A program made the translations under genes and the position numbers. Of a DNA stretch of 64,000 bases, positions 8,807-16,822 are shown in pieces. Source of the DNA: Actinomadura madurae (lineage in GTDB: Bacteria; Actinomycetota; Actinomycetes; Streptosporangiales; Streptosporangiaceae); NCBI RefSeq assembly GCF_900115095.1, contig NZ_FOVH01000013.1:62001-126000 (forward strand), in the 5' to 3' direction. The notes beneath the pieces are model-generated. The model made no database searches, was not told the origin of the DNA, and worked only from the letters and a program-made list of their open reading frames with translations. The stretch's first letter is position 1, and every line of letters begins with the position of its first letter.

Positions 8807-9436
8807 TCAGGGCGAGAGGTGCATCCTCACGTGATCCAGCGCCATGTCGAGGGCGATCTCCATGGGGGTGACGTCATGGGCGGTCTGGGCCAACAGGTAG
8901 CCCCCTTGGAGCGCCGCCATCAGCCCCACCGCGAGCTTCCTGGGGTCGGCGTCGGCCGTGAGGGTCCGGGCGTCCTGCATGCGGCGCAGACCGGCCTCGA
9001 TGAGGTTCTCCCACTCTTCGAAGGTCTTCGCGAGGGCGAGGCGAGCGACCTCGTCCCTGTCGGAGACCTCTCCGGCGATCGAACCGAGGATGCAGCCGTA
9101 CGCGCCCTTCTGCAGTGCGTTGCGCTGGACGATCGCGTCCCTCCACCGGACCAGGCCGTTGAACGATCTGAGGCGCTGCAGCGCGGCGTGCTCGCGCTCC
9201 ATGATCTCTTCCGCGCGGAGCTGGACCACGGCGCGGACCAGCCGCTCCTTGTCCGCGAAGTGGGTGTAGAGCTGGGACTTGCTCGTGCCGCTCGCGGCGC
9301 GGACCTCGTCCAGAGTGGTCGAGCTGACCCCTTTCACGTACATGAGCTCGGCCGCGGCCTCGATGATGCGCCGCCTGGTCGCCGCGCCGCGACGTGTCAG
9401 CCTCGGCCCTTGCCCGGCACTCCCTGACCCGGTCAC
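8807..9436 (-). CDS. TetR-family transcriptional regulator
   Basis: 209 residues from the GTG at 9436; sequence further upstream in this frame is Arg-rich shadow coding and was discarded. The N-terminal HTH reads RRIIEAAAELMYVKG then TTLDEVRAASGTSKSQLYTHF, the standard TetR DNA-binding helix pair. The C-terminal half is a ligand-binding domain of the AcrR/TetR_C type (GCILGSIAGEVSDRD). It lies 125 bases downstream of the dehydrogenase gene on the same strand and may regulate it; such TetR plus quinone-oxidoreductase pairs often respond to reactive electrophiles. No operator was identified. Confidence 0.85.
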   Translation of the reverse strand: MTGSGSAGQGPRLTRRGAATRRRIIEAAAELMYVKGVSSTTLDEVRAASGTSKSQLYTHFADKERLVRAVVQLRAEEIMEREHAALQRLRSFNGLVRWRDAIVQRNALQKGAYGCILGSIAGEVSDRDEVARLALAKTFEEWENLIEAGLRRMQDARTLTADADPRKLAVGLMAALQGGYLLAQTAHDVTPMEIALDMALDHVRMHLSP

Positions 9437-9561
9437 GAAGGCAAGGCTACCGGCCCGAAAGATCGGCGCCCGCCCGACCACGTGCCGCTCGCTCGCGTGA
9501 CGTTCGCCCGATCGTCGCCCGGCGGCCGAACGGGGTCTTTCCCCTGGAGTGGCAGCGGCGC

Positions 9562-10479
9562 CTATGGACGAACGCGAATAATCGTCTTGCCTTTGGGACG
9601 CTCGGTCGGGTTGAAGGCGGCGACGGCGTCGTCGAGGGGCACCACGTTGCCGATGTTCGTCCGCAGTCGTCCGTCCCGTACCCGCTGGACGATCTCGCCC
9701 AGTTGCGCGCGATCGGCCTCGACGACGAAGTCGACCGCGAGACCGTCGGCCGGCCGCGCCTCGGGCGGGCCCGCGACGGTCACCAGCATTCCTCCGGCAC
9801 GGACCAGGCCTGCGGACCGCTTCCCGATGTCGCCGCCGATGACGTCGAAGACGAGATCGACCGCGCCGACGTCGCCCAGCGGGTCGTGGTCGAGGTCGAC
9901 GAACTCCCGCGCGCCGAAGTCGAGCGCCGCCTGCCGGTCGGCGGTACGTCCGGTGCCGATGACGTAGGCGCCGGCCTGGTGGGCGAGCTGCGCCACCATC
10001 GATCCGACTCCGCCGGCCGCACCGTGCACGAGGACGCTCTGCCCCACCTGGAAGCGGCCGTGCACGAACAGTCCCTGCCACGCGGTCAGGCCCGAGATCG
10101 GCAGGCTCGCGCCCACCGTGAAGTCGACGTCGCCCGGCAGCGGCGCGAGGTTGCGCGCCTCGACGGCCGTGTACTCCGCCAGGGTGCCGTCGCGGGTCCA
10201 GTCCGCGAGCCCGAACACGCGCTGTCCCACCGTCAGCCCTCTCGTGCCGTAGCCGAGAGCGCTGACGACTCCGGCCAGCTCGTGCCCAGGGATCGACGGC
10301 GTCCGGTCACGGCCGAGGCGATCGGTCCAGGTGCCGGGCCACGTCAGCTCTCCGGGGGTGAATCCCGACGCGTGAACCTGAACGACGACATCGTTGATCG
10401 TCGCCTCCGGCTCCGGCCGCTCCGCCGGCGTCATCCCGGCCGTCCCCGCGGCCTCGTCCGTCACCACGATCGCCTTCAT
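9562..10479 (-). CDS. Zinc-independent NADP-dependent alcohol dehydrogenase / quinone-oxidoreductase-like protein
   Basis: 305 residues starting at MKAIVV with ribosome site GAGGGAGGG just upstream; an in-frame extension by 18 codons was rejected. An MDR-superfamily protein: GroES-like half with IPGHELAGVV, then the Rossmann loop HGAAGGVGSMVAQLA for NADPH and a short C-terminal half. It lacks the structural-zinc cysteine cluster and the catalytic Cys of zinc ADHs, so a quinone or enone reductase activity is more likely. A TetR gene lies downstream. There is no obvious tie to the neighbouring biosynthetic genes. Confidence 0.85.
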   Translation of the reverse strand: MKAIVVTDEAAGTAGMTPAERPEPEATINDVVVQVHASGFTPGELTWPGTWTDRLGRDRTPSIPGHELAGVVSALGYGTRGLTVGQRVFGLADWTRDGTLAEYTAVEARNLAPLPGDVDFTVGASLPISGLTAWQGLFVHGRFQVGQSVLVHGAAGGVGSMVAQLAHQAGAYVIGTGRTADRQAALDFGAREFVDLDHDPLGDVGAVDLVFDVIGGDIGKRSAGLVRAGGMLVTVAGPPEARPADGLAVDFVVEADRAQLGEIVQRVRDGRLRTNIGNVVPLDDAVAAFNPTERPKGKTIIRVRP

Positions 10480-11048
10480 CAGGCCCTCCCTCGATCCAGT
10501 CCTCGCTTGTTCGCCATCTCGCTTCACCAGCATTGGTTCCCCGCGGACGCAGGGGGACTTCGCAGCCCGTCGCCAAGGAAGGCTCGCAGCCGGATGGCCT
10601 GAACCTAGTCGTCCCAGAACTGGTCGGTCAAGTCCACTTTAAATGATCACAAACGAGCTTGATCGAAGGCGCTATGATCCCGTATTGCCAGATGACGAAC
10701 GCTGGGGACTCTCTACTGCTTGACCTGCGTGTTCAGTAGACCGCAATTGATTGGACGTCAGAGTCCAACTTGAAGCCTATCTGTCCGCGTGTGCAAGGGG
10801 GAGATCCGGTTCACCCCTGCGCTAATGGACTTGACAGTCCAAGTATGTCAAGCTGGCGCCGCATACGCGCACCACCCTCCACCACCCTGGGCCTGCGTCG
10901 GTTGCCCGTTCTCGATCGCACCCTGGTTCGGGACCGTGGAGTCCAGTTGTACGGGAATAGAACCAGGCCGCGGAGTGTCTGTACATGTGCGTCCAGGTGG
11001 ACCTCACCTGGTTCCAGCTTCACGCCGCAAGGCCGGGAAGGGAGAGCT
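10480..11048. promoter_or_regulatory. 569-base divergent promoter region between dehydrogenase and msrBA
   Basis: No gene found. The region is relatively AT-rich (for instance around 10635-10690) and must hold promoters for both directions. It contains several inverted repeats built on GGACT/AGTCC: TTGGAC (10751-10756) with GTCCAA (10763-10768); TGGACT (10826-10831) with AGTCCA (10836-10841); and overlapping the latter CTTGACA (10830-10836) with TGTCAAG (10846-10852). TTGACA at 10831 could be a -35 element for msrB, about 215 bases upstream of its start. Confidence 0.5.
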
Positions 11049-11516
11049 GTGCCCCGGCAGACCCAGTACCACAAGAACCCGGAAGCGGTTTCGCGGCTCG
11101 CTCCGGAGCAGTACCGCGTGACTCAGGAGGGCGGCACCGAGCGTCCGTTCGCCAACGCCTACTGGGACAACCACGAGCCCGGCATCTACGTCGACGTCGT
11201 GTCCGGCGAGCCGCTGTTCGCGTCCGCCGACAAGTACGACAGCGACACCGGCTGGCCGAGCTTCACGAGGCCGATCGACGGGACGGACATCGTCGAGCGC
11301 GAGGACTCCAGCCACGGGATGATCCGGACGGAGGCCCGCTCGCTCCACGGGGACAGCCACCTCGGCCACGTCTTCCCCGACGGACCCGTCGACAAGGGCG
11401 GACTGCGCTACTGCATCAACTCCGCGTCGTTGCGGTTCATCCACCTCGACGACTTGGAGAAGGAAGGGTATGGCGAGTACCGGACGTTGTTCACGAGCGA
11501 CACCGACGACAAGTAG
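11049..11516 (+). CDS. msrB: Peptide-methionine (R)-S-oxide reductase MsrB
   Basis: 155 residues from GTG 11049 preceded by GGGAAGGGAGA. It repairs methionine-R-sulfoxide. Family motifs: DTGWPSF, RSLHGDSHLGHVF and the catalytic cysteine in RYCINSASLRFI. That cysteine is the only one in the protein: the two CxxC zinc motifs of the common form are absent (VVSGEPLF where CxxCGEPLF is usual) and no resolving cysteine is seen. The protein is therefore a zinc-free, single-Cys variant that would need direct reduction by thioredoxin or another thiol. It forms an operon with msrA, nine bases downstream. Confidence 0.92.
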   Translation: MPRQTQYHKNPEAVSRLAPEQYRVTQEGGTERPFANAYWDNHEPGIYVDVVSGEPLFASADKYDSDTGWPSFTRPIDGTDIVEREDSSHGMIRTEARSLHGDSHLGHVFPDGPVDKGGLRYCINSASLRFIHLDDLEKEGYGEYRTLFTSDTDDK

Positions 11517-11525
11517 GGAGACGAC

Positions 11526-12032
11526 GTGACCACCGAGAAGGCGATCCTCGCGGGCGGCTGCTTCTGGGGCATGGAGGAGCTGTTCCGCCACCAGCCCGGC
11601 GTCGTGTCCACGCGTGTCGGGTACAGCGGCGGTGACGTTCCCAACGCCACCTACCGCAACCACGGCACCCATGCGGAGTCCATCGAGGTCGTCTACGACC
11701 CCGAGCAGACCGACTTCCGGGCGCTGCTCGAGTTCTTCTTCCAGATCCACGACCCGACGACGAAGAACCGCCAGGGCAACGACATCGGCACCAGCTACCG
11801 GTCGGCGATCTTCTACACCGGCGACGAGCAGAGGCGCGTCGCCGAGGACACGATCGCCGACGTCGACGCCTCGGGGCTGTGGCCCGGCAAGGTCGTCACC
11901 GAGATCGCCCCGGCGGGCGACTTCTGGGAGGCCGAGCCCGAGCACCAGGACTACCTGCAGAAGTACCCCAACGGCTACACCTGCCACTTCCCCCGTCCCG
12001 GGTGGAAGCTCCCGAAGCGGGCGACGGCCTGA
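11526..12032 (+). CDS. msrA: Peptide-methionine (S)-S-oxide reductase MsrA
   Basis: 168 residues, GTG start with AGGGAGACGAC upstream. GGCFWGMEE holds the catalytic cysteine, and the NRQGNDIGTSYRS box and C-terminal YTCHFPRPGW (probable resolving cysteine) are typical of MsrA. It reduces the S-epimer of methionine sulfoxide, complementing MsrB encoded nine bases upstream. Together they form a cytoplasmic oxidative-damage repair operon ended by the strong hairpin at 12038-12070. Confidence 0.95.
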   Translation: MTTEKAILAGGCFWGMEELFRHQPGVVSTRVGYSGGDVPNATYRNHGTHAESIEVVYDPEQTDFRALLEFFFQIHDPTTKNRQGNDIGTSYRSAIFYTGDEQRRVAEDTIADVDASGLWPGKVVTEIAPAGDFWEAEPEHQDYLQKYPNGYTCHFPRPGWKLPKRATA

Positions 12033-12037
12033 CACGG

Positions 12038-12070
12038 CCGGACCCGCGGACCCCGGGTCCGCGGGTCCGG
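12038..12070. terminator. Near-perfect 33-base palindrome after msrA
   Basis: Arms CCGGACCCGCGGACCC (12038-12053) and the exact reverse complement (12055-12070) around one central base. It lies between stop 12032 of msrA and stop 12081 of the oppositely oriented PrpF gene; bidirectional terminator. Confidence 0.75.
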
Positions 12071-12080
12071 TGCGCCGGGC

Positions 12081-13346
12081 TCAGCCGCTGACCCCGGCGA
12101 CGGGCGGCGCCGGGGCGGCCACCTGTGTCGTGGACGGCGGGCCGCTGCGCGTGAGGTCCTCGGGGTCGATCTCCTCGGCCAGCGCCGCCAGGTCGGACCG
12201 GCGGACGTACGCCTCCCCGCTCATGATCGGCCGTACGGTCCGCGCGATGGCGGCGTGCTCGACGGTGCACCCGCCCGGGTGCTCCTTCACCTTCGCGTCC
12301 GCGCGCATGACTCCGGACGGATGGCCCATGAGCACGGCCTCGTCCTTGTGGTCCCGCGCGGCGTAGAGGTCGTGGACGACGGTGCCCGCCGCGACGGCCG
12401 CGACCGCCGTGCAGCAGCTCGCGGTCCCCGGGTACGCCTCGTGCATCGTGTCGCGCATCGGCTGGATCCCGGCGAAGCGCACCGCGAAGTCGTAGGCGTC
12501 CGGGGACAGTGTCCGCCCGCCCACCGTGGTGTAGAACGCCGGCGGCGCGACGGCGACCGGCCACGGGGTCGTCTTGCGGGGGTCGACGCCGAGGAGCCGC
12601 TGCGCGGCCTGCCGGACGGCGATGAAGGTGCCGACGACGTCCGGGCCGCGGTCGATCGTCTCGTACCCGGTCATCCCGGCCTGCTCCGCCGGGAAGAACA
12701 CGCACATGTTGGCGAGGTCGACGATCGAGCAGGTGATCGTCCCGATGCCGGGAACGTCAAGCGTGTCGGCGCGGTTCCCGGTCGGGAACACGCCGCCGGC
12801 CATGGAGGCGCCGACCGTCGCGGAGAAGTCGGTGAGGACGGGCGCGCCCGTCCCGGAGACCCCGGCGATCTCCAGCGGGCCGTCCATGAGGGGGCTGCCG
12901 TCGTCGCCCGTGGGCACGTCGACGCCGAGCAGCATCCCGGTGTTCGTCTGGTTGATCCGCACCCTGGTCGTGCCCGGACGGGCGGGGACGAGCCCCTTCA
13001 GCACGGCGAACGTCCCCACGCCGGGCGTCAGATTGCCGCAGTTGAAGTCCCAGTAGACCTTCGGCTCACCGATCCCTACCTGCGCGAACGTGTAGTCGAC
13101 ATCGGCCTCGGGGTGGGTGCTCGGGCCGACGATGCAGCACTTGCTGGTGGTCGGCATGGCACCGCCCAGACCGTCCAGCTGCCGGGCGTCGCGTGCCCCG
13201 AACAGCGCGATGAGGAACGGCCCCCACAGCGTGCGGTCGGAGGGCAGGTCGCTCTCCAGGAGGTAGACGCCCCGGCTGGTGCCACCACGGATCAGCATGG
13301 TGGGAATGGACAGCAGCTCGCCGCTGGAAGTGGCTGGGACGGTCAC
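12081..13346 (-). CDS. PrpF/GalD-family isomerase (DUF453)
   Basis: 421 residues from a GTG that overlaps the upstream stop (GTGA). Signature IPTMLIRGGTSRGVYL and the two-domain diaminopimelate-epimerase-like fold with CGNLTPGVG are diagnostic of the PrpF family. Members move double bonds in unsaturated di- or tricarboxylates: PrpF (2-methylaconitate), GalD (4-oxalomesaconate, gallate pathway) and methylitaconate isomerase (nicotinate fermentation). Sequence alone does not choose between these. It is the last gene of an operon with enoyl-CoA hydratase and CoA transferase, so the substrate is probably an unsaturated branched dicarboxylate arising in this pathway. Confidence 0.85.
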   Translation of the reverse strand: MTVPATSSGELLSIPTMLIRGGTSRGVYLLESDLPSDRTLWGPFLIALFGARDARQLDGLGGAMPTTSKCCIVGPSTHPEADVDYTFAQVGIGEPKVYWDFNCGNLTPGVGTFAVLKGLVPARPGTTRVRINQTNTGMLLGVDVPTGDDGSPLMDGPLEIAGVSGTGAPVLTDFSATVGASMAGGVFPTGNRADTLDVPGIGTITCSIVDLANMCVFFPAEQAGMTGYETIDRGPDVVGTFIAVRQAAQRLLGVDPRKTTPWPVAVAPPAFYTTVGGRTLSPDAYDFAVRFAGIQPMRDTMHEAYPGTASCCTAVAAVAAGTVVHDLYAARDHKDEAVLMGHPSGVMRADAKVKEHPGGCTVEHAAIARTVRPIMSGEAYVRRSDLAALAEEIDPEDLTRSGPPSTTQVAAPAPPVAGVSG

Positions 13347-15739
13347 GGCTGATCACTCCTCGGCTCGGGGGCGCGGATAGGGGAGGGGCTCGCCTCAGGG
13401 CCGCAGTGGATGACACCGCGCCCCTCCAGATCATCGATCTCTTCGTCTGACATGCGACCCAGGTCGCGGAGCACCGCCCGTGTGTGGGCGCCCAGGCCGG
13501 GCGCGGTGACCGGCGGGCGCGGGGCGTGGCCGTGCAGGCGCATCGGCAGGCCCTTGACCGGCCCCTGGCAGGTGGCCAGGGTGACCCCCCGCGAGGCGAA
13601 GCCCGGCTCGTCGCGTCGGCCGGCCGCGTCCAGCACCGGGACGGCGGGGACGCCCGCGGCGAGCAGCTCGGCGATCGCCTCCTTCCTCGTCCGCCGCCGC
13701 GTCCAGCCTGTCACCTCGGTGTCGACGAGGTCCTCGTGGGACCACCACCAGGCCTCGTCATGGCCCGCCAGCGCCGCCGGGGCGGCGAGCGCGGCGAGGG
13801 CGTCGCGGTGCCGGTCGGTGAAGCAGGAGATGGCGATCCACGTGCCGGGCTCGGAGCAGGGATAGGTGTCGTGCGGGGTGCGGCCGGGGCGGCGGTTGCC
13901 GTGCGGCGCCGCGTCGTTCCCGTTGACCAGGTGGTCGGCGATCTCGGCCGCCAGCGTCCAGCTGACCACCTCGCGCTGGGAGACGTCCAGGTGGACGCCC
14001 TCGATCCCGCGCTGGAGGCAGTAGGCCAGGAAGGCGGCCCCGAACAGGGACACCAGCTGGTCGGGGTAGTTGACGTCGGAGGACGACCATAGCGGGCGGT
14101 CCGCCTCGTACCCGGTCACCGACGCCAGGCCGGACAGCAGGTCCAGGGTGGATCCGTAGGAGCTGTTCCCCGCCTCCGGGCCGTCCTGCCCCTGGCTGGA
14201 CAGCGAGAGGTAGAGCAGGTCGGGGTTGACCGCCCGGATCGTGTCGGCGTCGATGCCCAGCCGTCGCGTGACGCCGACCCGGTAGTTCTCCACGAGGATG
14301 TGGCTGCGCCGGGCGAGCCGGTGCACGACCTCCCGGCCCTCGGGCGTCTTGAGGTTGACGGCGACGCCGAGCTTCCCGGCGTTGTTGGACGGAAAGTACG
14401 GCGACGTCGGTGCCGTGGCCGCGCCGCCGGCGGGATCGGGCATCTTCCAGGAGCGGAAGGTGTCGGGGCGGTCCGTCCATTCGATCTTCAGGACGGTCGC
14501 GCCGTAGTCCGCCAGCAACCGGGTGACGGCGGCCCCGGCCGTGATCGTGCCGAAGTCGAGCACGACGATCCCGCTGAGCGGTGCGGTGCCGCTCGGGGGG
14601 CGCGGCCCGGGGACGGTGCCCGGCGGCCGGGACGTCCAGCGCTCCGGCATCCGGTCCGCGGGCTCGGGAGCCGTCCCCGACCGCCATGGCAGCCCGGCCG
14701 TGTGGACGGGCGTCCCCACGGCCGGGGTCGATCCGCCCGGGTCCGGTTCGGGCGTGATGAACCCGCGGTGGCGCAGCTGGGGCGACCGGACGAGGTCGGA
14801 CGCGCGGGCCGCCCACCCGAAGGGCAGCCCGAGCCGCTGCGCCAGCCGGTAGATGTCCTCGGCGGACCGTTCCACCGCCCACCGCTCGACGACCGGCCAC
14901 CATTCGGCGGCCCTGGCCTGCCGGTGGGACTCGTCCGCCAGCAGCGGGTCCGCCAGCTCCGGCGCGCCGACGAGTTCGACGACCTGCGCCCAGTGCTTCT
15001 GCTGGAAGATGAAGCCGACCCATCCGTCGCGCGCCCGGACCAGCCGCCAGTCGCCGGGGTCCGCCCCGGACCTCATGGGCGGACGGCCGGTCATGGACTC
15101 GGCGACGTCGCTCTTCCAGTCCATGTACGCCACGACGTCGCACATGGTCACCTCGACGAGGTCGCCCCCGTGCCCGGCGTCCCGCCGCCGCAGGGCCAGC
15201 ATGGCGCCCAGGAAGCCCGTCACGCCGGCGCAGTAGGCGGCCTGCTCGCCGCCGAGGCCAAGCGGCCGGCGGTCCGGCTCGCCGATCATCGTGGCGAGGC
15301 CGCCGTAGGCCTCGGCGAGCAGGCTGTCCCCGGGGATGTCGCGGTAGGCGCCGTCGCGGCCGAAGCCGAGGATCCAGACGGCGACGAGCCGCGGCCACCT
15401 CTCCCGCAGGCCGTCGGCGCCGAGGCCGAGTTCGGCGGCGGCGGCGGGGGTGAGATCGAGGACGGCGACGTCGGCCAGGTCGAGCAGCCGGTGGAGGTCC
15501 CGGGCGCCGGCGTCCCCGGAGCCGATCCGGACGGCGTCCTTGTCGGCGTTGAGCGCGACGAACTCCAGGCCGGTCCCGGCGGCGTTGAGCGGGGGGCGCC
15601 GGCGGAGCGGGTCCCCGCCGGCCGGTTCGCACCGGACGACGTCGTGGCCCAGCCCGGCGAAGAGCCGGCCGCAGACCGGACCCCCCACCCCGCCGGAGAT
15701 CTCCACGACCCGCAGGCGCGGCGGCTCGGACCCTGTCAC
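13343..15739 (-). CDS. Tandem-domain CaiB/BaiF (family III) CoA transferase
   Basis: 798 residues from a GTG overlapping the stop of the hydratase gene; sequence upstream of 15739 in this frame is shadow. Two complete family III modules are fused: the first opens with LRVVEISGGVGGPVCGRLFAGL, split here as LRVVEISGG at residue ~8, and the second with SGIVVLDFGTITAGAAVTRL near residue 395. In the second module the expected catalytic aspartate is present in NYPDQL (~556); at the same place in the first module (GGEQAAYCAG, ~161) there is no aspartate. Family members move CoA between carboxylates. The protein resembles a fused dimer with one working site. It ends with a GTGA overlap into the PrpF-type gene. 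Confidence 0.87.
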   Translation of the reverse strand: MTGSEPPRLRVVEISGGVGGPVCGRLFAGLGHDVVRCEPAGGDPLRRRPPLNAAGTGLEFVALNADKDAVRIGSGDAGARDLHRLLDLADVAVLDLTPAAAAELGLGADGLRERWPRLVAVWILGFGRDGAYRDIPGDSLLAEAYGGLATMIGEPDRRPLGLGGEQAAYCAGVTGFLGAMLALRRRDAGHGGDLVEVTMCDVVAYMDWKSDVAESMTGRPPMRSGADPGDWRLVRARDGWVGFIFQQKHWAQVVELVGAPELADPLLADESHRQARAAEWWPVVERWAVERSAEDIYRLAQRLGLPFGWAARASDLVRSPQLRHRGFITPEPDPGGSTPAVGTPVHTAGLPWRSGTAPEPADRMPERWTSRPPGTVPGPRPPSGTAPLSGIVVLDFGTITAGAAVTRLLADYGATVLKIEWTDRPDTFRSWKMPDPAGGAATAPTSPYFPSNNAGKLGVAVNLKTPEGREVVHRLARRSHILVENYRVGVTRRLGIDADTIRAVNPDLLYLSLSSQGQDGPEAGNSSYGSTLDLLSGLASVTGYEADRPLWSSSDVNYPDQLVSLFGAAFLAYCLQRGIEGVHLDVSQREVVSWTLAAEIADHLVNGNDAAPHGNRRPGRTPHDTYPCSEPGTWIAISCFTDRHRDALAALAAPAALAGHDEAWWWSHEDLVDTEVTGWTRRRTRKEAIAELLAAGVPAVPVLDAAGRRDEPGFASRGVTLATCQGPVKGLPMRLHGHAPRPPVTAPGLGAHTRAVLRDLGRMSDEEIDDLEGRGVIHCGPEASPSPIRAPEPRSDQP

Positions 15740-16548
15740 GCCGCCCCCTGGCCGGGATTCGGGCGGCCCGCGGTGAAGTTGTCCAGCGCCTGGCGGTGGC
15801 CGTCGGTCCGCGCGTGGATCTGGGAGTTGGTGTAGGCGCCGAACTCGAGCGCCGTCCGCCACTCGTTGACGTGCATGGGGATGTGCCAGAGGGCCTTCTT
15901 CGACCACTCCAGCGCGACCGCGTCGAACCTGGCGATGTGGCGGGCGAGGTCCAGCGCCGCGCCGGCGACCGCGTCGGCGCCGACCGCGATGTTGGCCATG
16001 CCCCAGTCGACGGCCGTCCGCCCGTCGATGCGCTTGGCCGTCAGGACCAGCCAGGCCGCGTGCTTGGGGCCCAGCCTGAGCTGGGCGGCGGGCCCGGCCA
16101 GCCCGGGGTAGAAGCCGAACCCGATCTCCGGCATGCCGATCTGCGCGTCCTCCGCCACCACCGCGAGGTCGCTCGCGTTGATCAGCGTGGACCCGCCGCC
16201 CAGCGCGTATCCGCACGCCGCGGCGATGACGATCGCGGGGTGCCGGCGGATCTCCTCCTGGACCCGCAGCCAGGAGGCGTTGAGCTCGTCCTCCTGGGCG
16301 GTGTCGCCGCCCGCGAGCTGGTTGAGGTCCATCCCGGCGGAGAACGTGCCGCCGGCGCCCGCCAGGATGATCACTTTGGCGCGGCCCCTGGCCGCGTCCA
16401 GCGCGTCGAGGAAGGCCTGCCGCGCCTGCGCGTCGAGGGCGTTGCGCTTCTCGGGCCGGTTGAGGGTGATGCGGACGATCCCCTCGCCGACGTCCGCGAC
16501 GAGGATGCTCGCGGCGTCCGGGGAGCTTTCCTGGTCTCGTTCCGTCAC
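15736..16548 (-). CDS. Enoyl-CoA hydratase/isomerase family protein
   Basis: 270 residues, GTG start with AGAGGGGCAG upstream. Crotonase-fold motifs: ITLNRPEKRNALD, the oxyanion-hole segment AGAGGTFSAGMDL and the second CGYALGGGSTLINASD. The usual catalytic glutamate pair is partly altered (the first position falls in ALGGGSTL), so hydratase, isomerase or hydrolase activity cannot be fixed. First gene of the operon hydratase-CoA transferase-prpF; its promoter carries a double GTC-W-GAC operator (16583-16597), 35-49 bases upstream of the start. Confidence 0.85.
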   Translation of the reverse strand: MTERDQESSPDAASILVADVGEGIVRITLNRPEKRNALDAQARQAFLDALDAARGRAKVIILAGAGGTFSAGMDLNQLAGGDTAQEDELNASWLRVQEEIRRHPAIVIAAACGYALGGGSTLINASDLAVVAEDAQIGMPEIGFGFYPGLAGPAAQLRLGPKHAAWLVLTAKRIDGRTAVDWGMANIAVGADAVAGAALDLARHIARFDAVALEWSKKALWHIPMHVNEWRTALEFGAYTNSQIHARTDGHRQALDNFTAGRPNPGQGAA

Positions 16549-16582
16549 TCGCTGCCCCTCTGATGCCCGGTGTTTCGTTATT

Positions 16583-16597
16583 GTCTGACAGTCAGAC
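16583..16597. promoter_or_regulatory. Double GntR-type operator of the hydratase operon
   Basis: GTCTGAC (16583-16589) and GTCAGAC (16591-16597), centres eight bases apart. Each 7-mer is itself a GTC-N-GAC palindrome as recognised by FadR-like GntR regulators. The same element recurs at 17808, 25741 and 25936. Confidence 0.65.
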
Positions 16598-16711
16598 GAT
16601 ACGCCTCATTTTGCCTCGCGAGTCCACGCCAGTCAAGGCTGGGCGGACGGTGCCCGCTACAGCACGTCGAGGCCGTGGGAAGAAGGGGTGTGACCCGCGG
16701 ACATGCGGAAA

Positions 16712-16740
16712 CCCCGCGGGGCCGTCGCGGCCACGCGGGG
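16712..16740. terminator. Hairpin after GntR gene
   Basis: CCCCGCG (16712-16718) pairs with CGCGGGG (16734-16740), 15-base loop with further partial pairing (GGCC/GGCC). It lies downstream of the GntR stop (16823, minus strand). A lone GTCAGAC box also occurs at 16794-16800 in this 274-base gap. Confidence 0.45.
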
Positions 16741-16822
16741 TAGGGCAGGGCGCGCCCGCGGTGTTAACGGGCCCGTGGGGAACGCGGCCCGATGTCAGAC
16801 ACTCGCCGGCGGAGGCGAGCCG

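Noticed and set aside
9437..10081. N-terminal extension of the TetR gene at 8807
   Set aside because: Arg-rich shadow overlapping the dehydrogenase gene; TetR homology begins just after the GTG at 9436.
13445..13451. GTCTGAC box inside the CoA transferase gene
   Set aside because: Single, within coding sequence and unpaired; a chance match compared with the paired promoter boxes.
15740..16216. 159-codon N-terminal extension of the CoA transferase
   Set aside because: It overlaps the well-supported enoyl-CoA hydratase gene and is Arg/Gly-rich; the GTG at 15739 begins the conserved domain.
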